Origin: Patescibacteria group bacterium
GTDB lineage: Bacteria; Patescibacteriota; Minisyncoccia; Phycocordibacterales; UBA12079
Length of the DNA: 12,284 nucleotides
Direction: 5' to 3'
Assembly: GCA_018821685.1 (NCBI GenBank)
Contig: JAHJLO010000092.1
Span: 1-12,284, forward strand
The translations under genes and the position numbers were made by a program. The notes below the pieces were generated by a model that had not been told where the DNA came from, ran no database searches, and was given only the letters and a program-made list of their open reading frames with translations. How positions within the stretch are numbered: the first letter of the stretch is position 1; every line of letters begins with the position of its first letter. Positions 1 to 5,757 of the stretch are shown here, piece after piece.

Positions 1-495
1 ATAGATATTGATAAACTAAGAGATTTTTCTAGTTTGTTTTCAACACACACTCGTTGTTATTATGGGAAGGATCCAAAAAATAAAGGTTCCGTTAATTTTA
101 ACTATGTTTTAAAAAGGATTTTTGGTAAAAATAATTTCATTTCAAAAGATTTACAGAAAATAAAACATTATATAGAGAAAGAAGAAAAAGAACCAGAAAA
201 ATTATTTCAAACTGATAGTAACGGTAAAGATTACATTGAGATTAGAAAATGTAATTTTGATGTTGAAATTTCAGTTGATGCGATTAAAAAAATTAATCAA
301 TATGATACATTTTGTTTATTTTCTGGTGATGCTGATTTCGTTTATTTAAATAATTTTTTAAGGAAAAGGGGGAAAAATGTAATTTTAATAAAAGGAGGTT
401 ATATTACAACAAAATTAAAAAAATCTGCTGACTTGATTGTTAATGCACAAAGAGTTAAAAAATATATTGCTAAAATAAAACAAAGACCTAACTAA
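1..495 (+). CDS. NYN domain (LabA/DUF88-like) putative nuclease, 5' end missing
   Basis: The frame is open from the first base, so the start lies upstream; 164 residues are visible. A TTG at position 34 could be read as a start, but the residues before it (IDIDKLRDF) look like continuing NYN sequence. The visible part has the typical later half of a NYN/PIN-like fold: KCNFDVEISVDAI near visible residues 83-95, with two acidic positions, then LFSGDADFVYL near 106-116, the equivalent of the conserved SGDxDF metal-binding motif, then a strand (NVILIKGG) and SADLIVNA near 142-149. Family knowledge: NYN proteins are metal-dependent RNases or regulators related to LabA/YacP. The N-terminal part with the first conserved Asp is outside the window. 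The C-terminus is Lys-rich (KKYIAKIKQRPN). Substrate and partner cannot be inferred; the following gene, eno, is 104 bp away and probably transcribed separately. The family call is fairly sure, the activity is inference. Confidence 0.82.
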   Translation: MDIDKLRDFSSLFSTHTRCYYGKDPKNKGSVNFNYVLKRIFGKNNFISKDLQKIKHYIEKEEKEPEKLFQTDSNGKDYIEIRKCNFDVEISVDAIKKINQYDTFCLFSGDADFVYLNNFLRKRGKNVILIKGGYITTKLKKSADLIVNAQRVKKYIAKIKQRPN

Positions 496-507
496 GTTAG
501 GTCTTTG
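481..507 (+). terminator. 12-bp perfect hairpin over the NYN stop codon, possible terminator
   Basis: CAAAGACCTAAC (481-492) and GTTAGGTCTTTG (496-507) are exact reverse complements with a 3-base loop TAA, which is itself the stop codon of the NYN gene. No U tract follows on the + strand (TGGATAG comes next), so intrinsic termination there is doubtful. Read on the - strand, the stem is followed by a T-rich stretch, so termination in that direction is possible, although I see no - strand gene using it. It may instead protect the 3' end of the mRNA. Confidence 0.5.
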
Positions 508-515
508 TGGATAGT

Positions 516-538
516 CTTGCCGAATGACCTCGGCTAAG
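516..538 (+). other. Short GC-rich hairpin in the NYN-eno spacer
   Basis: GCCGA (519-523) pairs with TCGGC (530-534) around the loop ATGACC. The outer CTT (516-518) can pair with AAG (536-538) past a bulged T. It stands out because the surrounding spacer is very AT-rich. It has no U tract. It could be the end of a transcript or a leader element; the function is unknown. Confidence 0.3.
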
Positions 539-545
539 GTATGCA

Positions 546-596
546 TATAATATATATCTTTGTGTATATAAATGCAAGCAAAACTGTTAATATAAT
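546..596 (+). promoter_or_regulatory. Candidate eno promoter region with two TATAAT hexamers
   Basis: The consensus -10 hexamer TATAAT occurs at 546-551, preceded by TGCA, and again at 591-596, three bases before the eno ATG. Neither has a convincing -35 box at 16-18 bp. The first would leave a leader of about 40 bases. The second lies so close that transcription would begin at or just inside the start codon; the overlapping TAATAT (588-593) would place it at the A of ATG. There is no Shine-Dalgarno sequence before eno, which fits a leaderless or weak-leader mode. In an AT-rich spacer TATAAT can arise by chance, so this is tentative. Confidence 0.35.
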
Positions 597-599
597 ATT

Positions 600-1778
600 A
601 TGAAAATAACATCACTAAAAGCAAAAGAAATAAAAGACTCACGAGGTAACCCGACAGTAGAAGTTGAGGTTTGTTCTGGCGATGTTTGTGTTAAGGCTTC
701 AGTTCCTTCTGGGACGAGTACGGGTTCTCGAGAAGTAAGGAATCTTCCCGCTGAAGAGGCAACCAAAAAAGTGAATGAAGTAATCGCTCCAAAAATCAAC
801 GGCTCAACCGTTGAGCCGTTGGAGATTGATAAGGTTCTGTTTGAATTAGACGGAACAAAAGATAAGTCTAATTTAGGAGCCAACGCGATGTTGGGGGTTA
901 GTCTGGCTGTAACTCGTTTGGGTGCAAAATTAGAAGATAAACCTCTTTGGCAGTATATAAATGAAATTTCGGGTGTCAAAGTCGAGCCTAACAAACCAAA
1001 ACTTTTCATGAATGTAATAAACGGAGGAGCCCATGCTAATTTCAATTCTCCTTTTCAGGAATACATTGTTATTGCCGATGATTATGAAAAAGCAAAGGTT
1101 TTGTTTGAAAAATTAGGTGATGAAATCAAAGAAAAATATGGAGAAGTTGAGATGGGGGATGAAGGAGGTTATTCTCCTAAAACAGAAAACATCGAAGCTC
1201 CTTTTGAATTGATATCAGAATTATTAGATGGTGATATGAGAATTGCGATTGATTCAGCTGGTTCGGAATTTTACGAAGAAGGAAATTATAAAATTTTAGA
1301 ACAGGATCATTCTTCCGATGAACTTCTGACTGTTTATAAAAATCTTGTAGAAAAATATCCTTTATCTAGTATAGAAGATCCTTTTGCTGAAAATGATGTA
1401 GATGCTTTTTCAAAAATGACTCGAGAGTCTCGAGATTGGAATTTAAAATGCGGTTGTGAGATGTTGGTTGTTGGAGATGATTTAACCACAACAAATCCAG
1501 AAAGTATTTTAGAGTCAGCTCGAAATAAAAGAGTTAATGCCATAATAATTAAACCTAATCAGATCGGAACATTAACCGAGGTTTATACGGCCGTGAGGTT
1601 GGCTCGAGGGGCTGGCTGGAAAATAATTTGTTCTCACCGGTCTGGTGAAACAATGGATAGTTTTATTGCTGACTTAGCTGTGGGTATCGGTGCCTATGGA
1701 ATAAAAGCAGGTGCTCCGACTCAAGAGGTGAGAAGGGTTAAGTATGAGAGGTTGGTGGAGATTGAAAAAGAGTTATAA
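600..1778 (+). CDS. eno: Enolase (phosphopyruvate hydratase)
   Basis: Converts 2-phosphoglycerate to phosphoenolpyruvate in cytoplasmic glycolysis. The 392 residues are somewhat shorter than the usual 410-430. The N-terminal signature IKDSRGNPTVEVEV (11-24) and the mobile loop SVPSGTSTGSRE (34-45) are clear. By alignment from memory to E. coli enolase, the catalytic and Mg residues are all present: H145, E154 in FQEY, E188 in GDEGG, D218 in IAIDSA, E259 in SIEDP, D293 in VGDDL, K318 in IIIKPNQIGT, R347/S348 in SHRSGET and K369 in IKAGAP. Divergent points are NGGAHANFNSPFQE, where most enolases have an HADNN-type segment, and GDEGGYSP instead of GDEGGFAP. ATG at 600 gives the expected family N-terminus. 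A dehydrogenase gene follows after 37 bp without a terminator, so the two are probably cotranscribed. An 11-bp perfect inverted repeat lies inside the gene at 797-821. Confidence 0.97.
   Translation: MKITSLKAKEIKDSRGNPTVEVEVCSGDVCVKASVPSGTSTGSREVRNLPAEEATKKVNEVIAPKINGSTVEPLEIDKVLFELDGTKDKSNLGANAMLGVSLAVTRLGAKLEDKPLWQYINEISGVKVEPNKPKLFMNVINGGAHANFNSPFQEYIVIADDYEKAKVLFEKLGDEIKEKYGEVEMGDEGGYSPKTENIEAPFELISELLDGDMRIAIDSAGSEFYEEGNYKILEQDHSSDELLTVYKNLVEKYPLSSIEDPFAENDVDAFSKMTRESRDWNLKCGCEMLVVGDDLTTTNPESILESARNKRVNAIIIKPNQIGTLTEVYTAVRLARGAGWKIICSHRSGETMDSFIADLAVGIGAYGIKAGAPTQEVRRVKYERLVEIEKEL
797..821 (+). repeat. 11-bp perfect inverted repeat inside eno
   Basis: CAACGGCTCAA (797-807) and TTGAGCCGTTG (811-821) are exact reverse complements separated by CCG. 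The DNA encodes INGSTVEPL in a loosely conserved region of enolase, so the protein probably tolerates it. Function unknown; it may be a product of template-switch (quasi-palindrome) mutation. Confidence 0.6.
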
Positions 1779-1815
1779 TAAAAGTACAAATTACTAAACA
1801 ATTAAATTTAAAAAC

Positions 1816-2829
1816 ATGAAAATAGCATATTTTTATCAAGACGAATCAGAAAAAGATTATTTCTCTAAAAGTTTAGAGAGTTTTGAATTTGATTTTATTG
1901 AAGGTTCGATTAAAGATAATCCAGAATATAAAAATGAAGAAGCAGAAGTTTTGTCTATTTTTGTTGACTCAGATATTGATGCTTCTGTAATGGACAGATT
2001 CCCTAATTTAAAATTTATAGCAACTCGTTCAACTGGTTTTGATCATGTTGATTTAGAAGAAGCTAAAAAAAGAGGAATTACAGTTTCGAATGTTCCTGCT
2101 TATGGAGAAAATACTGTAGCTGAATTTACTTTTGCGTTACTTTTAACTCTTTCAAGAAAAATTTACAATTCTTATGACCGAATCAGAGAGGAGGGGAGTT
2201 TTTCTCAAGAAGGATTAAAGGGTTTTGATTTGATGAATAAAACTATGGGTATTGTCGGTGTTGGAAATATTGGGCGTCACTCTATAAGGATGGCAAAAGG
2301 TTTTGGGATGAAGGTTATTGCTTTTGATGTTCATAAGGATGAAGATTTTGCCAAAGAGGTTGGTTTTGAATATGTTGAGTTTGATGAATTACTTCAAACT
2401 TCAGATATTATTTCGTTGCATGTTCCTTTGAATCCTCATACTCAGCATTTAATAAATAAAAAAAATATTTCAAAAATTAAAAAAGGTGCGTATTTGATAA
2501 ACACTTCACGTGGGGAGGTTGTTGAGACAGAAGCTCTTGTCGAAGCTTTAGAAAAGGGTATTTTAGCTGGAGCTGGACTCGATGTTCTCGAAGAAGAATC
2601 ATTCATGGGTCATGAAGTAGATTTGTTATCTGAAGAACATCCAAACCCTGATGCTTTAAAAACCGTCCTTCAAAATCAATATTTGATTGACCACCCACAG
2701 GTTGTCATTACTCCTCATAACGCTTTCAATACAGTAGAAGCGATTGAAAGAATTTTTGCGACAACTGTAGATAACTTAAATAGTTTTGAATCTGGTCAGA
2801 TAGTTAATGTTGTTGGTTTAAAAGAGTAA
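1816..2829 (+). CDS. D-isomer-specific 2-hydroxyacid dehydrogenase, probable D-lactate dehydrogenase
   Basis: NAD-dependent oxidoreductase expected to interconvert pyruvate and D-lactate in the cytoplasm and so regenerate NAD+ during fermentation. The 337 residues match the family length. An N-terminal catalytic-domain segment (RSTGFDHVDLEEAKKRGI, 71-88) is followed by the Rossmann motif GVGNIG (148-153) with D171 at the end of the next strand, favouring NAD over NADP. The catalytic triad is visible as R232 in NTSRGEVV, E261 in GLDVLEEE and H301 in ITPHNAF. The insertion between E261 and H301 (MGHEVDLLSEEHPN and on) resembles that of D-lactate dehydrogenases, so an ldhA-type role is the best guess; other 2-hydroxyacids cannot be excluded. 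No Shine-Dalgarno sequence precedes the ATG, only an A-rich stretch. It lies 37 bp after eno, so a two-gene glycolysis/fermentation operon is likely. An 8-bp inverted repeat with a 2-base spacer (1862-1879) sits near the start. Confidence 0.9.
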   Translation: MKIAYFYQDESEKDYFSKSLESFEFDFIEGSIKDNPEYKNEEAEVLSIFVDSDIDASVMDRFPNLKFIATRSTGFDHVDLEEAKKRGITVSNVPAYGENTVAEFTFALLLTLSRKIYNSYDRIREEGSFSQEGLKGFDLMNKTMGIVGVGNIGRHSIRMAKGFGMKVIAFDVHKDEDFAKEVGFEYVEFDELLQTSDIISLHVPLNPHTQHLINKKNISKIKKGAYLINTSRGEVVETEALVEALEKGILAGAGLDVLEEESFMGHEVDLLSEEHPNPDALKTVLQNQYLIDHPQVVITPHNAFNTVEAIERIFATTVDNLNSFESGQIVNVVGLKE

Positions 2830-2856
2830 GTAACTGGGCGTGTAGATTAGGAAATA

Positions 2857-2970
2857 ACCCCAGTGAAGTGCTTTTTGTTTAGTGTTAATTTTTTTAAAAG
2901 CTAGCTTTTAAAAAAATTAACACTAAACAAAAACCTCATTTTATAAAAGATAAAATGAGCTTCACGGGGT
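2857..2970 (+). repeat. Compound inverted-repeat element: 62-bp perfect palindrome within a predicted three-way junction
   Basis: Positions 2872-2933 form a perfect palindrome of two 31-base arms with no spacer, centred on GCTAGC and containing T7 and A7 runs. Next to it, CTCATTTTA (2935-2943) pairs with TAAAATGAG (2951-2959) around a 7-base loop. Both hairpins are enclosed by an outer stem: ACCCC (2857-2861) plus GTGAAG (2863-2868), with A2862 bulged, pairs with CTTCAC (2960-2965) plus GGGGT (2966-2970). The single-stranded form is therefore a three-way junction. It lies between the dehydrogenase and VTT genes, encodes no protein that I recognise and has no evident target-site duplication. 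It could be a bidirectional terminator, a small non-autonomous mobile element, or a structured leader of the downstream gene. Confidence 0.75.
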
Positions 2971-3006
2971 AATATTTTTATAGTCGCTTCGCTCCTTAAA
3001 AATATT
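2971..3006 (+). promoter_or_regulatory. AU-only hairpin abutting the VTT start codon
   Basis: AATATTTTTA (2971-2980) and TAAAAATATT (2997-3006) are exact reverse complements around a 16-base loop (TAGTCGCTTCGCTCCT). The 3' arm ends immediately before the ATG at 3007, so in a transcript made from upstream the translation start would sit against a 10-bp, all A-U stem. No Shine-Dalgarno sequence is present. TATAGT at 2979-2984 could also be a -10 box, giving a short transcript that lacks the 5' arm and so escapes the hairpin. Regulatory function is inference. Confidence 0.45.
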
Positions 3007-3633
3007 ATGTTAAAAAAATTACCACAGATAATATTCTTTTTGTTCTTGGCGATAACGTTGGTATTTATTTTTTGGCAAGAACCTATAAATTATCTACAAC
3101 AATTTGTTGTAGATAATTCTATTTTAAGTATTGGTGTTTTTATATTTTTAATGTTTTTATCTACTGTATTTGCTCCTTTGACTGTATTGCCCATGGTTCC
3201 TTTTGTTGCTTTATTCCTCGGTTCATTTAATACTGCTGTCTATTCAATAATAGGGTGGACCATTGGTTCGATGGTAGCTTTTTGGATTGCTCGTCATTTA
3301 GGTAAACCTTTCTTATTAAAATTAGTTTCGGAAAAGGATATAATCAAATACCATAAATATGTACCACAGGATATTAAATTTTGGTGGGTAGTTTTTCTTC
3401 GAATGATTATTCCTGTTGATATTTTAAGTTATATAGTTGGATTATTAACAGACCTGAAAGCTTGGAAATATTTTTTTGCAACACTAATTGGTGTCATTCC
3501 TTTCTCTTTTATCTTTTCCTATGGCTATGAAATCGTCTTTTTAAAGAATATTCCGGCTCTGATTTTATCCACAGTTTTTGTTGTTGCCATATTGTTATCT
3601 GTGTGGTACTTTAAAGATAAAGGCAGAATATAA
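3007..3633 (+). CDS. VTT (DedA/TVP38-TMEM64) family membrane protein
   Basis: A 208-residue polytopic membrane protein. Hydrophobic segments lie at about 7-23, 40-57, 60-80, 82-96, 127-147 (likely re-entrant, broken by P136), 154-172 and 182-201. The VTT-domain pattern is visible: IGSMVAFWIARHLGKPF (86-102), a glycine-containing helix followed by a basic cap, and FLRMIIPVDILSYIVGLL (130-147), the counterpart of the R-x-I-P-hydrophobic-N/S-Y-x-G-L motif of TVP38 proteins. Family knowledge: DedA/TVP38 proteins are linked to lipid flipping/scrambling and membrane homeostasis; the substrate here is unknown. The ATG follows a hairpin directly, and the first codons contain another 14-bp perfect hairpin at 3088-3118. 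The MYG1-family gene starts 20 bp downstream, so the pair is probably an operon. TTATCCACA at 3565-3573 within the gene matches the DnaA-box consensus but is probably chance. Confidence 0.85.
   Translation: MLKKLPQIIFFLFLAITLVFIFWQEPINYLQQFVVDNSILSIGVFIFLMFLSTVFAPLTVLPMVPFVALFLGSFNTAVYSIIGWTIGSMVAFWIARHLGKPFLLKLVSEKDIIKYHKYVPQDIKFWWVVFLRMIIPVDILSYIVGLLTDLKAWKYFFATLIGVIPFSFIFSYGYEIVFLKNIPALILSTVFVVAILLSVWYFKDKGRI
3088..3118 (+). repeat. 14-bp perfect inverted repeat inside the VTT gene
   Basis: AATTATCTACAACA (3088-3101) and TGTTGTAGATAATT (3105-3118) are exact reverse complements with the spacer ATT. The DNA encodes NYLQQFVVDN in a loop after the first membrane segment, about 80 bases into the gene. 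In mRNA it would be a stable early-coding hairpin, the last of four structures lying between 2857 and 3118. Confidence 0.65.
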
Positions 3634-3639
3634 TTGGGT

Positions 3640-3645
3640 GGAGAG
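3640..3645 (+). promoter_or_regulatory. Shine-Dalgarno-like GGAGAG before the MYG1-family gene
   Basis: GGAGAG lies 8 bases before the ATG at 3654. It is the only convincing Shine-Dalgarno match in the window and supports that start. It suggests that this internal operon gene relies on ribosome recruitment by the leader, whereas the first genes of transcripts here lack such a site. Confidence 0.55.
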
Positions 3646-3653
3646 TTAGTAAA

Positions 3654-4559
3654 ATGTTTTTAAAGAAAAGAAAAGCTAGAAAGCTAAAATTAGTAACACA
3701 CGATAATCGTTTCCATGCAGACGACGTTTTTGCGACGTCTGTTTTGTTTTTAGTTTTGGGGGAAGATAACGTAAAAGTTGTTAGAACTCGAGATAAAAAA
3801 GCAATCAATTCCGCCGACTATGTTTATGATGTCGGTGGTGTTTATGACGAAGATTCAAATCGTTTTGACCACCATCAAGAAGGGGGAGCTGGACATCGAG
3901 ATAATGGTGTTGGTTATTCTTCTCTCGGTTTAATTTGGAAAAAATACGGGAAGCAGGTCTCTGGTTCCCAAATTGTTTCTGATTTTATCGATGAAAAGAT
4001 CGTCCAGTCAGTTGACGCTTTGGATAACGGGACAACCATCTATAAAGTAAACCGTTTAGGTTTACACCCTCAAACCCTTAATAGTGTTATTTCTTCTTTT
4101 TGGCCAACTTGGTTGGAGGATTTTGACGGAGATCATTTTAAAGAGGCTGTTCAGTTTGCAAAAGGTTTTCTCCTTAGAGAAATTAAAAGGGCTTCGGACA
4201 GAGAAAAAGCAAGGTCTATTATCGATGAGGTTTATCAAGAAACTAAAGATAAAAGAATTATTGTTTTGAAAAAGGATTATCCTCATGAAGATATCTTAAG
4301 TGAATATGAGAAAACTGTTTTTGTAGTTAAGCCTAGAGGTGGTAGAAATCGATGGATAGTTGAATCTTTAAGAAACGACCCGTTATCTTTTAGTTTTAGA
4401 AAAAAACTCCCTGCTGAGTGGGCAGGAAAAGATTGGGAAGATTTACAAAAAATAACAGGAGTGAAGGATGCTATCTTTTGTCATAAAAAAAGATTTGTTG
4501 TCGTTGCTAAGTCTCAAGAAGGTGCTACTAAATTAGCGAAGCTAGCGTTAAAAAAATAA
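3654..4559 (+). CDS. MYG1/UPF0160 family DHH-like metal-dependent hydrolase (putative exonuclease)
   Basis: A 301-residue soluble protein with the MYG1 pattern from end to end. KLVTHDNRFHADDVFAT (12-28) carries the metal-binding H16, H21 and D23/D24; YDVGGVYD (58-65) carries D59; RFDHHQ (70-75) is the DHH motif; QSVDALDNG (118-126) carries D121. The C-terminal part keeps the family ending: WIVESLRNDPLSFSFRK (234-250), LPAEWAGKDWEDL (252-264) and a final EGATKLAKLAL. Family knowledge: eukaryotic MYG1 is a 3'-5' RNA exonuclease and bacterial homologues are uncharacterised DHH-like phosphoesterases; the substrate is inferred only from this. The start is supported by GGAGAG at 3640-3645. It probably shares a transcript with the VTT gene 20 bp upstream. 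A 6-bp inverted repeat with a short interrupted extension (3718-3741) overlaps the codons for the HADD motif. Confidence 0.9.
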   Translation: MFLKKRKARKLKLVTHDNRFHADDVFATSVLFLVLGEDNVKVVRTRDKKAINSADYVYDVGGVYDEDSNRFDHHQEGGAGHRDNGVGYSSLGLIWKKYGKQVSGSQIVSDFIDEKIVQSVDALDNGTTIYKVNRLGLHPQTLNSVISSFWPTWLEDFDGDHFKEAVQFAKGFLLREIKRASDREKARSIIDEVYQETKDKRIIVLKKDYPHEDILSEYEKTVFVVKPRGGRNRWIVESLRNDPLSFSFRKKLPAEWAGKDWEDLQKITGVKDAIFCHKKRFVVVAKSQEGATKLAKLALKK

Positions 4560-4630
4560 TAAGGAAACTCTTCAAGTAATCTGATTAAGTAGATTTAATT
4601 GGAAAGGTTTTTATCCTAGGTTTATATTTC

Positions 4631-4659
4631 TAGACTTTAGAAGCTTTTAACCTTATACT
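4631..4659 (+). promoter_or_regulatory. Candidate obg promoter positioned for a leaderless mRNA
   Basis: TAGACT (4631-4636) matches four of six bases of the -35 consensus and is followed after 17 bp by TATACT (4654-4659), five of six of the -10 consensus. Counting seven bases on from the last T puts the start of transcription at 4666, the A of the obg ATG. There is no Shine-Dalgarno sequence. The rest of the 106-bp spacer (4560-4665) shows only weak short inverted repeats and no clear terminator for the upstream gene. Confidence 0.5.
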
Positions 4660-4665
4660 AAACAC

Positions 4666-5637
4666 ATGTTAATAGATGAATTAAAAATATTTACTAGGGC
4701 AGGAAAAGGAGGGGACGGCGTTGTTCGTTGGAGAAGTGAACGAGGTAAACCCAAGATGGGTCCTGCTGGTGGTAACGGTGGTAATGGAGCTGATGTCTAC
4801 ATTAGGGCTGTTCGTGATATTAATATTCTTTCTAATTATGTTCGTAACCGAAAATTTTTAGCTGAAAACGGTGGTGAGGGGATGAAAGATAGTATGATCG
4901 GAAAAAACGGTGAAAATCTTTTTATTGATTTGCCTATAGGTTCTGTTGTTACAGATACAGGAACAGGTAAAAAAATTGAACTTTTGAAAGAGGGTGAGGA
5001 AATTTTAATATTAAAAGGAGGTAGAGGAGGACTTGGAAATGAACATTTTAAAAGTTCTAAGAACACAACCCCAATGGAATCTACTCCAGGTAGAGAAGGA
5101 GAGGAATCTGAGTTTTTTATTGAATTGAGGTTAATCGCTGATATTGGTTTAATAGGGCTTCCTAGCGCAGGAAAATCTTCTTTATTGAACGAATTAACTA
5201 GATCTAGAGCTAAAATAGGGGCTTATCCTTTTACTACATTGGAACCAAATCTTGGTGAGTTCTATGGTTATATTTTGGCTGATATTCCTGGAATTATCGA
5301 GGGGGCTTCTGAAGGTAAGGGACTCGGACATAAATTCCTTCGCCATATAGAGAGAACAAAAATTCTGGCTCACTGTGTTTCTTTTGAAAATGAAGACGTG
5401 ACGGGTTCTTACAAAATAATTCGCGATGAATTACAGAAATTTAGTCCAGAACTTTTAGAAAAACCAGAATTGATTGTGTTAACAAAATTTGACGTTGTCG
5501 ATTCCAAAAAGATAGAGGCGGTTAAAAAAGAAATAGAAAAAATAAACCCTGATATTAAAGTAGTTTCTATCTATGATGATAATTCTCTCAAAGAATTATC
5601 TGATCATTTAACCAAAATACTAAGAGGTCAAAAATAA
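4666..5637 (+). CDS. obg: GTPase Obg/CgtA, ribosome assembly factor
   Basis: Cytoplasmic P-loop GTPase that assists 50S subunit maturation and stress responses. The N-terminal glycine-rich Obg fold (1-157) is clear from DELKIFTRAGKGGDGVV, MGPAGGNGGNGADV, LKGGRGGLGNEHFKSS and TPGREGEE. The G domain follows: G1 GLPSAGKSS (164-172), G2 around YPFTTLEPN (187-195), G3 DIPGIIEGAS (206-215), G4 TKFD (273-276) and G5 around SIYDD (301-305). G4 has Thr where most Obg proteins have Asn (NKxD). TKxD occurs in other GTPases, so guanine specificity is probably kept. The protein ends after the G domain at 323 residues, without the variable C-terminal extensions found in some bacteria. ATG at 4666 gives the exact family N-terminus. 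It appears monocistronic, between its own promoter and the terminator at 5650-5687. Confidence 0.97.
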   Translation: MLIDELKIFTRAGKGGDGVVRWRSERGKPKMGPAGGNGGNGADVYIRAVRDINILSNYVRNRKFLAENGGEGMKDSMIGKNGENLFIDLPIGSVVTDTGTGKKIELLKEGEEILILKGGRGGLGNEHFKSSKNTTPMESTPGREGEESEFFIELRLIADIGLIGLPSAGKSSLLNELTRSRAKIGAYPFTTLEPNLGEFYGYILADIPGIIEGASEGKGLGHKFLRHIERTKILAHCVSFENEDVTGSYKIIRDELQKFSPELLEKPELIVLTKFDVVDSKKIEAVKKEIEKINPDIKVVSIYDDNSLKELSDHLTKILRGQK

Positions 5638-5649
5638 AAGATTTTAAAC

Positions 5650-5687
5650 AAAAAATTGAGAGCATGCCTCTCGGTTTTTTTGTTTTT
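5650..5687 (+). terminator. Rho-independent terminator after obg
   Basis: GAGAG (5658-5662) pairs with CTCTC (5668-5672) around the loop CATGC. The stem extends through two G-U pairs and A6 (5650-5655) against T6 (5675-5680). It is followed by T-rich sequence TTTTTTTGTTTTTG. It begins 13 bases after the obg stop codon and separates obg from gatB. Confidence 0.85.
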
Positions 5688-5709
5688 GATGGAGAGGAAA
5701 GAAGGATTG

Positions 5710-5718
5710 TGATATAAT
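5710..5718 (+). promoter_or_regulatory. Extended -10 promoter of gatB
   Basis: TGATATAAT is a perfect extended -10 element (TGN followed by TATAAT), 39 bases before the gatB ATG. No good -35 box sits at the right distance (TTGATG at 5686-5691 leaves 21 bp), as is usual for extended -10 promoters. The predicted start near 5725 gives an A/T-rich leader of about 33 bases without a Shine-Dalgarno sequence. Confidence 0.6.
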
Positions 5719-5757
5719 CGTTTTATCGTAAAACTTTAAAAAATTAATAAATTTAAA

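Noticed and set aside
34..495. NYN gene starting at the TTG at position 34
   Set aside because: The frame is open to base 1 and the upstream residues look like NYN sequence; the N-terminal Asp-containing motif must lie before the window.
587..1045. Open frame on the - strand opposite eno (152 residues)
   Set aside because: It lies antisense to well-conserved enolase sequence, has no recognisable domain, and its composition is what the complement of the eno codons would give.
4062..4286. Open frames on both strands inside the MYG1-family gene (4062-4286 on - and 4084-4269 on +)
   Set aside because: Both overlap a full-length family protein in another frame and show no independent motif.
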